Positions 30,182 to 40,202 are shown, counted from the stretch's first letter. The stretch: DNA of 64,000 nt from Blastococcus sp. TF02A-30 (GCF_003319185.1 NZ_QOHJ01000001.1:1-64000); one strand, 5' to 3'. Numbers and translations are program-made. The notes: generated by a model from the letters alone, not told the origin.

Positions 30182-32723
30182 GGAACTGCGGCAGCTCGCC
30201 GCCGCCGCGCGCGAGGCAGCGGCCGGTCAGGGCAGCGTGCTGCTCGTCTCCGGCGAGGCGGGCATCGGCAAGACCACTCTCGTCGCCGCCACCCGCGCCC
30301 AGCTGGCCCCCGAGGGCCGCCTGCTCGTCGGCCACTGCGACGACCTCGCCACGGCTCGCCCGCTCGGCCCGTTCCGCGACCTCAGCGACTCCGTCGGCGT
30401 CGACCTGCGCAGGGCCCTCACCGGCGAGGTCGACCGCGAGACCCTCCTGACCGCCCTGCGCTCCGAGCTCGACTGGACCGGGCACGGCACCGTCCTCGCC
30501 ATCGAGGACGTGCACTGGGCCGACCACGCCACCCTCGACGTCCTCCGCTACCTCGTCCGCCGGGTGCACGAGCTGCCCGCCGTCCTCGTCCTCACCTACC
30601 GGGACGACGAGGTCCCCCGCGACCACCCGCTGCGCGCGCTGCTCGCCCTCGCCGCCGCCCAGCCCCGCACCCGGCGGCTGCCACTCGCGCCGCTCTCCCC
30701 CGCCGCCGTCGCCGAGCTCTGCGGACCGGAAGGCGCCGGAGAGGTCTACGCCGTCACCGCCGGCAACCCCTACTACGTCAGCGAGGTGCTCTCCGCCGGC
30801 AGCAGCGACCCCGTCCCGGCCACCGTCGTCGACGCCGTGCTCGGCCGGCTGCGCCGGCTCGACCCCGGTAGCCGCGCCGCGGTCGAGCAGCTGTCCGTGG
30901 TCCCCGGCGCGGCCGAACGGCGGCTGGTGGACGCCCTTCTCCCCTCGGGCCTGGTCGACCTCGCCCCCGCCGAGGAGCACGGGCTCGTCACCGTCACCGC
31001 GCACGGCGTCACCTTCCGGCACGAGCTCACCCGCCGCGCCGTCGTCGATGCCCTCCCGGGCGCCCGTCGGATCGCGCTGGAGTCCTGCGTCCTGAAGGCG
31101 CTGGAGGAGAGGCACGACGTCGAGCCCGCCCGCCTGGTGCACCACGCCGCCCGCGCCGGCGACGACGGCGCCGTCATCCGCTACGCCCCGCTGGCCGCGC
31201 GCGAGGCCGCCCGCAGCGGTGCGCACCGCGAGGCGGTGGCCCACTACCGGCTGGCGCTCGAGCACGCCGACGCCTACGACGACGCCCAGCTCGCCGACCT
31301 GCTCGAGGGCAGCGCGATCGAGGTCTACACCGCCGGCGGCCACGAGCGCAGCTCGCTGGACGACCAGGCGGACGCCGTCGAGCTGCGGCGGGCGCTCGAG
31401 GACCCCGCGAAGCTCGGGGCGAGCCTGCGCTGGCTGTCGCGGATCTGCTGGTGGTCCGGTGAGCGCGCCCGCGCCGAGGCCGCGGCGGCGGAAGCCGTCG
31501 CCGTCCTGGAGTCCGCCGGCGACGACGGGCTGCTGGGCATGGCCTACAGCAACCAGTCGCAGCTCGACATGCTCGCCGACCGCAACGTCCGCGCCGTCGA
31601 GGTCAGCGGCCTTGCGATCGCGCTGGCCCGGGCCACCGCCGACCCCGCCACCCTCAGCCACGCCCTCTGCAACCACGCCACAGCCCGGCTCAACCTCGGG
31701 GACACCGCGGCGCTGGAGCTGCTGCCCGAGGCCCGCGCCGTCGCGCTGGCCGCCGGCGAGACCGAGCACGCCGTCCGTGGCTACGTGAACGAGATATGGG
31801 CCCGCCTGGAGGGGCTGGACCCGCGGTCGGCCGAACCGCTGATCCGCGAGGGCATCGCGCTCGCCGAGGAGCACGAGCACCTGGTCTTCCTCAGCTACCT
31901 GCACGTGGAGGCCGGGATGGCCGCCGTCGCCACCGGCCGCTACGCCGACGCCGCCGAGGAGGTGCGCACCGGGCTGGAGTCGACGCTGCCGATCCGTTGC
32001 GCCGCGCTCACCGTCGCCAACCGCGCGGCGGTGCGCACCGGCCGGGCCGACCCGGCTCGGCTGCACGAGATGTGGCGGCTGGCCGAGCGGCTCGACGAGC
32101 TCCAGCGCACCGCGCCCGCCGCGGGCACGCTCGCCGAGGCGGCCTGGCTGGAGCACGGGGACGACGGCCTGCGCGCCGTCCGCGGCGTGCTGGAACGGGT
32201 GCACACCGAGGGGCTCCGCCTGGGCCACGGCGAGCGGGTCGCCGAGCTGGGCTTCTGGCTCACCCGGGCCGGGGCCGACGTGCCGCTGGACGGGGACCAC
32301 CCGTTCACCCGGCTCGCCTCCGGCCGAGCCCGGTCCGCCGCCGCCGCGTGGGAGATCGCCGGCCACCCCTACGAGCGGGCGCTCGCGCTGTCGCTGAGCC
32401 CGGAGGTGGACGACGCCGTCACCGCGCTGGGCGTGCTCGACCGGATCGGCGCGGCCCCCCTGGCGGCGAAGATCCGCCGCGAGCTGCGGGCGCGCGGGGT
32501 GCTCGGCGTCCCCCGCGGGCCCATGCGCGCCACGAAGCAGCACGCCGGCGGCCTCACCCCGCGCCAGGCCGAGGTCGCCGACCTGCTGCGCCAGGGCCTG
32601 ACCAACGCCGAGATCGCCGGGCGGCTGGTCATCTCCGAGCGCACCGCCGACCACCACGTCTCCGCCGTCCTGGCCAAGCTGGGGGTGCGCAGCCGCGCCG
32701 ATCTGGGCACCGCTGCCCGCTGA
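30153..32723 (+). CDS. Large LuxR-family (LAL-type) ATP-binding transcriptional regulator
   Basis: An 856-residue STAND-type regulator. Walker A is GEAGIGKTTL (about residue 34) and a Walker B-like VLAIEDVHWADHATLD follows, then helical repeats of TPR type over about 330-760. The C-terminal LuxR HTH includes GGLTPRQAEVADLLRQGL and SERTADHHVSAVL. GGGAGGG lies three bases before the ATG. It overlaps the transporter gene by 29 bp and may be translated with it. Targets are unknown; the methyltransferase 92 bp downstream is a candidate. Confidence 0.9.
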   Translation: MGNRMLERGEELRQLAAAAREAAAGQGSVLLVSGEAGIGKTTLVAATRAQLAPEGRLLVGHCDDLATARPLGPFRDLSDSVGVDLRRALTGEVDRETLLTALRSELDWTGHGTVLAIEDVHWADHATLDVLRYLVRRVHELPAVLVLTYRDDEVPRDHPLRALLALAAAQPRTRRLPLAPLSPAAVAELCGPEGAGEVYAVTAGNPYYVSEVLSAGSSDPVPATVVDAVLGRLRRLDPGSRAAVEQLSVVPGAAERRLVDALLPSGLVDLAPAEEHGLVTVTAHGVTFRHELTRRAVVDALPGARRIALESCVLKALEERHDVEPARLVHHAARAGDDGAVIRYAPLAAREAARSGAHREAVAHYRLALEHADAYDDAQLADLLEGSAIEVYTAGGHERSSLDDQADAVELRRALEDPAKLGASLRWLSRICWWSGERARAEAAAAEAVAVLESAGDDGLLGMAYSNQSQLDMLADRNVRAVEVSGLAIALARATADPATLSHALCNHATARLNLGDTAALELLPEARAVALAAGETEHAVRGYVNEIWARLEGLDPRSAEPLIREGIALAEEHEHLVFLSYLHVEAGMAAVATGRYADAAEEVRTGLESTLPIRCAALTVANRAAVRTGRADPARLHEMWRLAERLDELQRTAPAAGTLAEAAWLEHGDDGLRAVRGVLERVHTEGLRLGHGERVAELGFWLTRAGADVPLDGDHPFTRLASGRARSAAAAWEIAGHPYERALALSLSPEVDDAVTALGVLDRIGAAPLAAKIRRELRARGVLGVPRGPMRATKQHAGGLTPRQAEVADLLRQGLTNAEIAGRLVISERTADHHVSAVLAKLGVRSRADLGTAAR

Positions 32724-32735
32724 TCTGGGCACCGC
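32700..32735 (+). repeat. 14-bp direct repeat across the LuxR stop codon
   Basis: GATCTGGGCACCGC occurs at 32700-32713 and again at 32722-32735, straddling the TGA at 32721-32723. It looks like a small local duplication. Confidence 0.6.
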
Positions 32736-32815
32736 GGACCGATTCCCCGCGGCGTCGTCGTCCCTAGGAAGGAGTCACCCGGCCGACACCGGCCGCCGAC
32801 CAGAGCTAGCGCGAC

Positions 32816-33871
32816 ATGACCGTGAACGAGGACCGGCTGATGGACTTCCTGCACCGGTTCGTGGGAGACCTCGGCGCCACGATGGCCGCCGGCAACGTCG
32901 TCCTCGGCGACCGGCTGGGCCTCTACCGCGCGCTGGCGGCCGGACCGGTGCTGCCCGGCGAGCTGGCCGAGAAGGCCGGCACCGCCCCGCGCTACACCGA
33001 GGAGTGGCTGCGCGGGCAGGCCGCCGGCGGCTACGTCGAGTACGACCCGGGGACCGGCCGGTACTCCATGACCGAGGAGCAGGCGTTCGCGCTGACCAGC
33101 CCCGACAACCCGGTGTTCGCGCCAGGGGCCTTCCAGCTGGCGCTCGGCGCGCTGCGCGCGGAGGACCGGATCACCGAGGCCTTCCGCACCGGCCAGGGCG
33201 TCGGCTGGCACGAGCACGACGCCGAGGTGTTCAGCGGGACGGAACGGTTCTTCCGGCCCGGCTACATCGGCAACCTGATGTCGAGCTGGCTGCCGGCGCT
33301 GGACGGCGTCGTCGCCAAGCTGCAGTCCGGCGCGCGGGTGGCCGACCTGGGGTGCGGGTACGGCGCCTCCACCGTGCTGATGGCGCAGGCCTTCCCGGCG
33401 TCGACGTTCGTCGGCAGCGACTACCACGCCGGCTCGATCGCGGCGGCCGAGAAGCGGGCGTCGGAGGCCGGGGTCGCACCGACCGTCTCGTTCGAGGTGG
33501 CCCGGGCCGGCGACTTCGGCGGCGGCCCGTACGACCTGGTGACGACGTTCGACTGCCTGCACGACATGGGCGACCCGCTGGGCGCCGCCCGGCACATCCG
33601 CGAGCAGCTGGCCCCCGACGGCACCTGGATGATCGTCGAGCCGGCGGCCGGCGACACGGTGGAGGACAACCTGAACCCGGTCGGCCGGGTCTACTACTCG
33701 TTCAGCTCGTTCCTCTGCGTGCCCAACGCGCTCTCCCAGGACGGCGGGTACGCCCTCGGGGCCCAGGCGGGCGAGGCCGCGATCCGGCGGGTGGTCACCG
33801 ACGCCGGGTTCTCCCGGTTCGCGCGGGTGGCCGAGACGCCGTTCAACATCGTCTACGAGGCTCGCACGTAG
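32816..33871 (+). CDS. Class I SAM-dependent methyltransferase with N-terminal winged helix
   Basis: A 351-residue methyltransferase. Residues about 5-90 form a winged-helix dimerisation domain ([24 protein letters not shown]), as in O-methyltransferase-like proteins and Mycobacterium Rv2258c. The SAM fold begins with [12 protein letters not shown] (about residue 177) and continues with [11 protein letters not shown] and the [10 protein letters not shown] segment. Acceptor unknown. The ATG start is the first in frame after the LuxR gene. No strong Shine-Dalgarno is visible, though GAAGGAG lies about 40 bases upstream. Confidence 0.88.
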   Translation: MTVNEDRLMDFLHRFVGDLGATMAAGNVVLGDRLGLYRALAAGPVLPGELAEKAGTAPRYTEEWLRGQAAGGYVEYDPGTGRYSMTEEQAFALTSPDNPVFAPGAFQLALGALRAEDRITEAFRTGQGVGWHEHDAEVFSGTERFFRPGYIGNLMSSWLPALDGVVAKLQSGARVADLGCGYGASTVLMAQAFPASTFVGSDYHAGSIAAAEKRASEAGVAPTVSFEVARAGDFGGGPYDLVTTFDCLHDMGDPLGAARHIREQLAPDGTWMIVEPAAGDTVEDNLNPVGRVYYSFSSFLCVPNALSQDGGYALGAQAGEAAIRRVVTDAGFSRFARVAETPFNIVYEART

Positions 33872-34073
33872 CGGTCCGGGGCGCCGGTGTCGTCGGCACC
33901 CGGCATGCTCGCCCCACGCGGTGGGCGAGGTCGTCGACGACGCCGTCGTCGCCTGGCGCGACCTGCGGCTGACCTGCCCGGCGCCGGTCCCATCCGGATC
34001 GCGGCCTGCCGATATCCACCAGCGACGAGCGGGGCCTTCTGGCGGTCCTGACGACCAGCCGGAAGGGCGATCG

Positions 34074-35618
34074 ATGCTGCGCAACCGAGGGACTGCCCTC
34101 CGGACCGAACCGGTACCCGTCCCCCGCGACGTGGAGGCCGTCGAGGCCGTCGTGAACGCGCTCGACGAGGGTGTCGCCGACGACGCCGAGGCGCACCGCA
34201 CGATCGCCCTCACCCTCGGGCGGGAGCTCGACCTCGACTACGGCGCCGCCTGGCTGCCCGACGGCGCCGGGGGCTTCGCCCTCGAGGCCGAGAGCGGCCG
34301 CTACGCCGGGGCGATGCGGGCCTCGCGGATCGACCGGCTGCTGCCCACCGAGGGGCTGGCCGGCGCCGCGGTCCGCACCCAGGAGCCGGTGCTCAGCAAC
34401 GAGGCCACCGACCCGGCGACCTGCGGCCGGTGGCGCGCGGCGCAGGCGGCCGGTGCCACCCGCGGGTGCGTCCTCCCCGTCGTCGAGGACGGCACGGTGG
34501 TCGCGCTGTACGAGTTCTACAACGACCACGAGCTGCCGTTCTTCGGCGGACGCCAGTCGAAGTGGAAGTCCCTGCGCCGGCTGCTCTCCCACGCCCGGAA
34601 GGCGGCGCTGGCCAAGGCCACGCTGCAGGAGACCCTCGACGACCGCGAGGCCGTGACCACCGTCGTCACGAAGATCGGCGCGGCCGCCGACCAGGAGCAG
34701 GCGCTCCGGATCGCCCTGGACACAGTGCGCAGCGCGTTCGGCTGGGCCTACGGCTCCTACTGGGCACTGGACGAGGAGGCCGGGGTGCTGCGCTTCCAGC
34801 AGGAGTCCGGCAACGCCGGGGACGAGTTCCGCCAGGTCACGCTCACCGCCAGCTTCGCCGAGGGCGTGGGCCTGTCCGGCCGCGCCTGGCGGGCCCGCGA
34901 ACTGGTCTTCGTGCCCGACATCGGCCAGGTCACCGACTGCGTCCGGGCCCCCGCCGCGCAGCGCGCGGGGGTGAAGTCCGGCGTCTGCTTCCCGCTGGTC
35001 ATCGGCGGCCGCGTCGTCGGCACCATGGACTTCTTCGTCACGACGACCATCGAGCTGTCCCAGTCGCGGGCCGCCTCGCTGCGCAACGTGCAGCAGCTGG
35101 TGTCGCAGCGGCTCGACGTCCTCCGGCGCAACGAGGAGAGCGCGCAGAACGCCCGCGAGCTGCTCGACACCATCGCCCGGCTCCGCGAGGCGGCCAACGA
35201 GGCCGGCACGGTCGCCGAGAGCGCCGTCGCCCAGGCCAGCACGATGACCGGCGACGTCGCCCAGCTCGACGAGGCCTCGGCCGCCGTCGGCGAGGTCATC
35301 CGGATCATCTCCGGCATCGCCGACCAGACCAACCTGCTGGCGCTCAACGCGACCATCGAGGCCGCGCGCGCCGGCGACGTCGGCAAGGGGTTCGCCGTCG
35401 TCGCCAGCGAGGTCAAGGACCTGGCCCGGGAGACGGCACAGGCCACCCAGCGCGTCTCCGACCAGATCGCCGGCATCCAGGGCAGCAGCAAGGCGGTGGC
35501 CGCCGGCATCCACACGACCAGCGAGATCATCGGCCGGCTCGACGCCGTGCAGGCCCGGATCGGCGACGTCCTCGAGGAGCAGCGGCGGATGGCGCAGCTG
35601 ATCGAGGCGGCCGGGTGA
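34074..35618 (+). CDS. Cytoplasmic chemoreceptor-like protein: two GAF domains plus MCP signalling domain
   Basis: A 514-residue protein without transmembrane segments. Two GAF domains (about 35-185 and 200-345) precede a methyl-accepting chemotaxis signalling hairpin with [20 protein letters not shown] and [15 protein letters not shown] near residues 430-470. It should bind a small ligand or redox cofactor and signal to CheA/CheW, though no che genes are in the window. The GTG/ATG alternatives upstream run through non-conserved sequence; the ATG at 34074 has GGAAGGG eight bases before it. The C-terminal coiled coil is short, so it is a compact soluble receptor. Confidence 0.87.
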   Translation: MLRNRGTALRTEPVPVPRDVEAVEAVVNALDEGVADDAEAHRTIALTLGRELDLDYGAAWLPDGAGGFALEAESGRYAGAMRASRIDRLLPTEGLAGAAVRTQEPVLSNEATDPATCGRWRAAQAAGATRGCVLPVVEDGTVVALYEFYNDHELPFFGGRQSKWKSLRRLLSHARKAALAKATLQETLDDREAVTTVVTKIGAAADQEQALRIALDTVRSAFGWAYGSYWALDEEAGVLRFQQESGNAGDEFRQVTLTASFAEGVGLSGRAWRARELVFVPDIGQVTDCVRAPAAQRAGVKSGVCFPLVIGGRVVGTMDFFVTTTIELSQSRAASLRNVQQLVSQRLDVLRRNEESAQNARELLDTIARLREAANEAGTVAESAVAQASTMTGDVAQLDEASAAVGEVIRIISGIADQTNLLALNATIEAARAGDVGKGFAVVASEVKDLARETAQATQRVSDQIAGIQGSSKAVAAGIHTTSEIIGRLDAVQARIGDVLEEQRRMAQLIEAAG

Positions 35619-35641
35619 CGCCCGCCGTCCGACCCGCTCCG

Positions 35642-35647
35642 TAGCCT
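35642..35647 (+). promoter_or_regulatory. -10 element of the DUF4240 gene
   Basis: TAGCCT six bases before the GTG at 35654, indicating a leaderless transcript separate from the receptor gene. Confidence 0.5.
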
Positions 35648-35653
35648 CCGGCC

Positions 35654-36148
35654 GTGGACGCCGACCGGTTCTGGGCGCTCGTCGACGCGGCGGGCGGCGA
35701 GCTCGACGCGCTGCGGCCGCTGCTGGCACCGCTTCCCGACCAGGAGCTGCTCGCGTTCCAGCAGCGGCTGCACGACCAGACCGCCCGCGCGAACGGCTGG
35801 CGGCTCTGGGCGGCCGGCTACCTGGCCGCGGACGGGATGAGCGACGACTCGTTCGACTACTTCCGGCTGTGGCTGGTGCTGCAGGGCCGGGCGGCCTTCG
35901 AGCGGGTGCTCGCCGATCCCGACACGCTCGCCGAGCTGGCCTGGGACGACGAGGGCGCGGTGTTCGACGCGGCCGAGGCCTTCGGCTACCTGGTCGCCGA
36001 GGTGCTCGAGGAGCGGGGCTCGGATCCGGGCGACGCGCTCGTGGCCGCCACCGCGACCGGCGAGCCCAGCGGTGAGCCGTTCCGCGAGGACGACGACGCC
36101 TGGTTCGCGACGGCGTTCCCCCGGCTCACCGCCCGCACCCGCGCCTGA
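35654..36148 (+). CDS. DUF4240 domain protein
   Basis: A 164-residue soluble protein with the DUF4240 pattern: MDADRFWALVDAAGG, LAFQQRLHDQTARANGWRLWAAGYL, and GMSDDSFDYFRLWLVLQGRAAFERVLADPDTLAEL. The function of this domain is unknown; related WGR/polymorphic-toxin-associated and immunity-like proteins share it. It has no toxin partner here. The GTG start fits the leaderless promoter. Confidence 0.82.
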   Translation: MDADRFWALVDAAGGELDALRPLLAPLPDQELLAFQQRLHDQTARANGWRLWAAGYLAADGMSDDSFDYFRLWLVLQGRAAFERVLADPDTLAELAWDDEGAVFDAAEAFGYLVAEVLEERGSDPGDALVAATATGEPSGEPFREDDDAWFATAFPRLTARTRA

Positions 36149-36154
36149 CGAGAA

Positions 36155-36200
36155 CGGGCCGGGCGGGGCCTCGATCGGCGTCGAGGCCCCGCCCGGCCCG
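36155..36200. terminator. Bidirectional terminator between DUF4240 and OYE genes
   Basis: Perfect 20-bp arms CGGGCCGGGCGGGGCCTCGA (36155-36174) and its complement (36181-36200) with a 6-base loop between convergent genes. Confidence 0.85.
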
Positions 36201-36218
36201 GAGTGGTCTCCCGGAGGA

Positions 36219-37298
36219 TCAGCCGGCCTGCTCCAGGAACGGGTAGTCGGTGTAGCCCTCGGCGCCGCTGGCGTAGAAGAGGTGCGGCTTCGGCTCGTTC
36301 TCGGGGTGCTCGCCCTTCCACCGCTCGACCAGGTCCGGGTTGGCGATCACCGGCCGGCCCACGGCGACGGCGTCGGCGTGCGCGGCCTCGATCAGCGCGA
36401 CGGCCTCGTCCCGCGTCGTCACCGTGCTGAAGCCGCTGTTGACGATCAGCGGCCCCCCGAAGCGGCGGCGCAGCTCCTGCACCAGCTCGCCGGCCGGTTC
36501 CACGTGCAACACCGACAGGTACGCCAGGCCCAGCGGCCGCAGCCGGTCGAGCAGGTAGCCGTAGGTGGCGAGCACGTCGGCGCGGTCGGTCTCGAACGCG
36601 TCCTGGATGTTGTGCTCCGGCGAGATCCGCAGGCCCACGCGGCCGGCGCCGATCTCGGCGGACACCGCCTCGACCACCTCGGCGACGAAACGGGCCCGCT
36701 GCTCGGGCGAGCCGCCGTACCCGTCGTCGCGGACGTTGGACGCCGGTGACAGGAACTCGTGCAGCAGGTAGCCGTTGGCCCCGTGCAGCTCGACGCCGTC
36801 CAGCCCGGCCTCGATCGCCCGGCGCGACGCGGCCACGAAGTCCTGCGTGACGCGCTGCAGCTCCTCGGCGGTCAGCGCGTGCGGCTCGGGGTAGGCGAGC
36901 TTGCCCTCGGCGGTGCGGGCGACGCCGTTGATCGCGATCGCCGACGGCGCCTCGACCCGGCGCCCGCCGTTGATCTCCGGGTGCGTGACCCGGCCCCCGT
37001 GCATGACCTGCAGGACGATCCGCCCGCCCTCGACGTGCACGGCGTCGGCGACGCGGCGCCAGCCCTCGACCTGCTCGTCGGTGACGATGCCGGGCTGGCC
37101 CACGAAGGCCTGCGACTGGTGGTTCGGGTACGTGCCCTCGGTGATGATCAGGCCGACACCCGCGCGCTGCCGGTAGTGCTCGACGACGAGGTCACCGGGG
37201 ACGCCGGAGGCTCCCGAGCGCATGCGGGTGAGCGGCGCCATCACGACGCGGTTGGCCAGCTGCAGATCGCCCAGGGCGATCGGGGAGAACAGGTCCAT
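36219..37298 (-). CDS. Old yellow enzyme-family alkene reductase (NemA-like)
   Basis: A 359-residue FMN-dependent TIM-barrel ene-reductase that reduces activated C=C bonds or nitro groups with NAD(P)H. Features: NRVVMAPLTRMRS near the start, ITEGTYPN, LQVMHGGRV, the catalytic HGANGYLLHEFLSPASN region with SNVRDDGYGGS, and VNSGF/AVGRPVIANPDLV near the FMN phosphate site. Full family length. It diverges from an SDR gene 118 bp away, and both may serve detoxification of electrophiles. Confidence 0.92.
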   Translation of the reverse strand: MDLFSPIALGDLQLANRVVMAPLTRMRSGASGVPGDLVVEHYRQRAGVGLIITEGTYPNHQSQAFVGQPGIVTDEQVEGWRRVADAVHVEGGRIVLQVMHGGRVTHPEINGGRRVEAPSAIAINGVARTAEGKLAYPEPHALTAEELQRVTQDFVAASRRAIEAGLDGVELHGANGYLLHEFLSPASNVRDDGYGGSPEQRARFVAEVVEAVSAEIGAGRVGLRISPEHNIQDAFETDRADVLATYGYLLDRLRPLGLAYLSVLHVEPAGELVQELRRRFGGPLIVNSGFSTVTTRDEAVALIEAAHADAVAVGRPVIANPDLVERWKGEHPENEPKPHLFYASGAEGYTDYPFLEQAG

Positions 37299-37415
37299 GG
37301 TGGGTTGCAACGACCAACGACCGCCCGGATTCCGGAACGCGACCGGCATCACGGCCGGCCGCAGCGAGCCGGGCCACCCGCAGCGAGCCGGCCGGCCGGC
37401 CAGCAGACTGGCCCC

Positions 37416-38339
37416 ATGACCTGGACGCCCGCCGACATCCCCGACCTCAGCGGCCGCACCGCGGTCATCACCGGTGGCAACGGCGGGCTCGGCCTGGTCT
37501 GCGCGCACGAGCTCGCCCGCGCCGGCGCGCACGTGGTGATCGCCGCCCGCGACCAGGACAAGGCCCGGACGGCGGAGCAGCAGGTCCGCGCCCGGAACGC
37601 CGACGCCTCGCTCGAGGTCGTGCCGCTGGACCTCGGCTCGCTGGCGTCGGTGCGGCAGGCGGCCGATGACGTCCTGGCCGCGCACGACCGCGTCGACCTG
37701 CTGCTGAACAACGCCGGGCTCATGGCGATGCCGGAACGGCGCACCGCCGACGGGTTCGAGATGCAGTTCGGGGTCGACCACCTCGGCCACTTCGCCTTCA
37801 CCGCGCACCTGCTGCCCGCGCTGCTCGCGGCGCCGGCGGCCCGCGTCGTCACGATCACGAGCATCGCCCGCTTCGCCGGCTCCCCGGTGGACCCGGCCGA
37901 TCCGCACCTGCGCCGTCGCTACCGCCCGTGGCGCGCCTACGCGCAGGCCAAGTGGGCGAACTACCACTTCGGGCTGGGCCTCCAGCAGCGGTTCGAGCGG
38001 GCCGGCGTCGCCGCGCGCAGCCTGATCGCGCACCCCGGGCTGTCGAACACCGACCTGCAGGCGCGGACCGTCCGCGAGGGCGGCGGGGGGTGGCTGGGCG
38101 CGGTGTCGGAGGTCATGGCGAAGCGCAGCGGCATGCCCGCGGCCGAGGGCGCCCGCCCCCAGCTGCGCGCCGCCACCGACCCGGGCGCGCGCGGCGGCGA
38201 GCTGTACGGCCCCCGCTGGGGCTCGAACGGTGCGGCGGTGCGCCGGCCGGTGCTGCGGCGCTGGGACCTGCAGCGGCGGATCGACCAGCTCTGGGAGGTC
38301 TCCGCGCGGGAGACCGGCGTCGCCCTCGACGTCGGCTAG
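37416..38339 (+). CDS. SDR-family oxidoreductase (retinol dehydrogenase/WWOX-like)
   Basis: A 307-residue extended-length classical SDR. It has TGGNGGLG for nucleotide binding, LNNAG, the VDHLGHFAFT segment, and the catalytic YAQAKWANYHFGLGL. These place it with the bacterial retinol-dehydrogenase-like SDRs that use NADP(H). Substrate unknown. The ATG is the only reasonable start. Its 3' end overlaps the convergent gene at 38336 by 4 bp. Confidence 0.88.
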   Translation: MTWTPADIPDLSGRTAVITGGNGGLGLVCAHELARAGAHVVIAARDQDKARTAEQQVRARNADASLEVVPLDLGSLASVRQAADDVLAAHDRVDLLLNNAGLMAMPERRTADGFEMQFGVDHLGHFAFTAHLLPALLAAPAARVVTITSIARFAGSPVDPADPHLRRRYRPWRAYAQAKWANYHFGLGLQQRFERAGVAARSLIAHPGLSNTDLQARTVREGGGGWLGAVSEVMAKRSGMPAAEGARPQLRAATDPGARGGELYGPRWGSNGAAVRRPVLRRWDLQRRIDQLWEVSARETGVALDVG

Positions 38340-38887
38340 AGCCGGCCGGCGGCCGTGAGCTCGACCGCGGTCAGCACCTCCCAGCGGACGGCGGTGCTGC
38401 CCGGCCGGACCACCCGCCAGTATCGGGCGAACAACCGGCGGGAGGCGTCATCGGTCGCCTTCACCCGCGTCTCCGAGCTGAGCTCCGTCCCGCTGCCGCT
38501 GGGCGCGAGCCGGAAGTCCACCGCGGCCTTCACCCATCCCGGCGCGTACCAGGCCCGCAGCCCCGCGGCGTCCAGCTGCGGCCCGGTCTCCCCACCGGTC
38601 CAGTGCCAGGGCTGCAGCAACCCGCCGAACACGACCGAGGTCGGCTCGTCCGACGCCAGCAGCGGCACCGGCAGCGCGTCCAGGAACGGCCGGTCGTGCA
38701 GCTGCCCCAGCCCGCGGCCGGCGAGCAGCACGGGCAGGAAGCGCGCGGCCGACAGCGTCAGCGTCACCGGGAGCCGGGACAGCCGCACGGCGTGCAGCGC
38801 GTCCCAGACGTCGTCCGGTGGGGCGGCGATCCACCGCGCCTGCCGGGTGACGTGGTCCGGCCGCGGGACGACGTCGTCGAGCTCCAC
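38336..38887 (-). CDS. SRPBCC-like conserved hypothetical protein
   Basis: A 183-residue protein with a probable START/SRPBCC fold: ARWIAAPPDDVWDALHAVRL at the N-terminus, VDFRLAPSGSGTELSSETRVKATDD, and a final helix with RRLFARYWRVVRPGS. Similar actinobacterial proteins are annotated as polyketide cyclase-like or simply hypothetical. The GTG start lies 4 bp after the stop of the serine hydrolase gene, so they form an operon. The ligand is unknown. Confidence 0.78.
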   Translation of the reverse strand: MELDDVVPRPDHVTRQARWIAAPPDDVWDALHAVRLSRLPVTLTLSAARFLPVLLAGRGLGQLHDRPFLDALPVPLLASDEPTSVVFGGLLQPWHWTGGETGPQLDAAGLRAWYAPGWVKAAVDFRLAPSGSGTELSSETRVKATDDASRRLFARYWRVVRPGSTAVRWEVLTAVELTAAGRL

Positions 38888-38891
38888 GCCG

Positions 38892-40025
38892 TCAGCCCAG
38901 CGCGGCGTAGACCGCGCGCACGTAGGCCTCGGCCCGCCCGGAGCCGATGATCCCCGGCGTCATCCGGTTCATCATGTAGGTGATCGTGAGCCGCCGGTCC
39001 AGGTCCACCACCGCCAGCGAGCCGCCCCAGCCGCCCCAGAAGAAGGTGCGCCCCTCGGGGACGTAGGGCACGACCGGCGAGCCGAGGCAGAAGCCCATGC
39101 CGAACCGGAACCGCTCGCCCAGCACCAGGTCGACGCCGTCGAACTGCTGGTCGAGCACCAGCTCCACGGTCTTCGGCGAGAGCAGCCGGACCCCGCCGGC
39201 GGTGCCGCCGAGGGACAGCACCCGCAGCACCTTCATCACGCCGCGGGCGTTGGAGTGCCCGTTGAGCGCGCCGAGGTCGGCGGCCCGCCACTCCGGTGAG
39301 TTCGCCGCCTTGGCCGACATCACCGGCCCGGTGGAGGTCCTGACCGCGATCGAGTCCGGGTCCAGCGTCCGCGGATCGACGTCCGGCGGGGGCGGCGGCA
39401 CCACGGGCGCGATCCGCGACACCTCGGACTCGCGGGCACCGATCTGGAAGTCGGCCTGCAGCGGGTCGGCGATGGAGTCGGCGACGAACTTCCGCAGCGT
39501 GGTGTTCGTGATCCGCCGGATCACCTCGCCGACCAGGTTCCCCTGCGTGGCGGCGTGGTAGCCCGACGCCGTCCCCGGCTCCCACCACGGCCGCTGCTGG
39601 GCCAGCCGCTCGGTGGCCGAGCTCCAGTCGTACATGTCCCGGATGGAGAACGGCTTCTCCCAGCCGGAGACGCCGGAGGTGTGCGACAGCAGGTGGCGCA
39701 CCTGCACGTCCTTCTTGCCCTTGGCGGAGAACTCCGGCCAGTAGTCGCCCACCGGTGCGTAGAGGTCCAGCTCGCCGCGCTCGACCAGCAGCAGCGCGGC
39801 CAGCGCCAGCACGCACTTCGTCGTCGACCAGACGTTGACGATCGTGTGCTCCGACCAGGGCTGGGTGCGCGCCTCGTCGCGGTGGCCGCCCCACAGGTCG
39901 ACGACGGTCTCGCCGTCCAGGTCCACCGCGACGGACGCCCCGAGCTCCTCGCCGTCGAGGTGCTGGGCCAGCGCGTCCCGCACGGCGGAGAAGCGGTCGT
40001 CGCACCGGCCGTGGACGTCGGCCAT
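38892..40025 (-). CDS. Serine hydrolase of the beta-lactamase/EstB family
   Basis: A 377-residue class C beta-lactamase-fold hydrolase. The nucleophile motif is STTK (S67, K70). The second motif includes YHAATQG (tyrosine near 155), and the third is a GGWGGS-type variant of the KTG site. There is no signal peptide, which favours an intracellular esterase (EstB/LovD-like) over an antibiotic-hydrolysing lactamase. GGGAGGG precedes the ATG. It is transcribed with the SRPBCC-like gene. Confidence 0.87.
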   Translation of the reverse strand: MADVHGRCDDRFSAVRDALAQHLDGEELGASVAVDLDGETVVDLWGGHRDEARTQPWSEHTIVNVWSTTKCVLALAALLLVERGELDLYAPVGDYWPEFSAKGKKDVQVRHLLSHTSGVSGWEKPFSIRDMYDWSSATERLAQQRPWWEPGTASGYHAATQGNLVGEVIRRITNTTLRKFVADSIADPLQADFQIGARESEVSRIAPVVPPPPPDVDPRTLDPDSIAVRTSTGPVMSAKAANSPEWRAADLGALNGHSNARGVMKVLRVLSLGGTAGGVRLLSPKTVELVLDQQFDGVDLVLGERFRFGMGFCLGSPVVPYVPEGRTFFWGGWGGSLAVVDLDRRLTITYMMNRMTPGIIGSGRAEAYVRAVYAALG

Positions 40026-40134
40026 CAGGAGCCCTCCCGGGGGTCGGGACGGCCCCGTTGCCGCCCGAGCAAGATCCCATCACGGGCGCCGCGCGGGCGC
40101 GAGCCGCGTCGTCCGGACCGGCCGCCGTCGCCAA

Positions 40135-40186
40135 CTGCGGGGAAGCAGGCCTCCGGACGGCGCCCCGGGGACCTGCTTCCCCGCAG
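40135..40186 (-). terminator. Terminator after the reductase gene
   Basis: Perfect 15-bp arms CTGCGGGGAAGCAGG (40135-40149) and CCTGCTTCCCCGCAG (40172-40186). It lies 17 bp beyond the stop of the reductase gene, upstream of the hydrolase operon. Confidence 0.75.
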
Positions 40187-40202
40187 GTGCGGGCGGCGGC
40201 GG

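Noticed and set aside
34008-34015. A sigma-28 type -10 (GCCGATAT) before the chemoreceptor gene
   Set aside because: No TAAA -35 lies at the required distance.
38892-40025. A secreted antibiotic-resistance beta-lactamase
   Set aside because: There is no signal peptide, and the third motif and neighbours fit an EstB-type esterase better.
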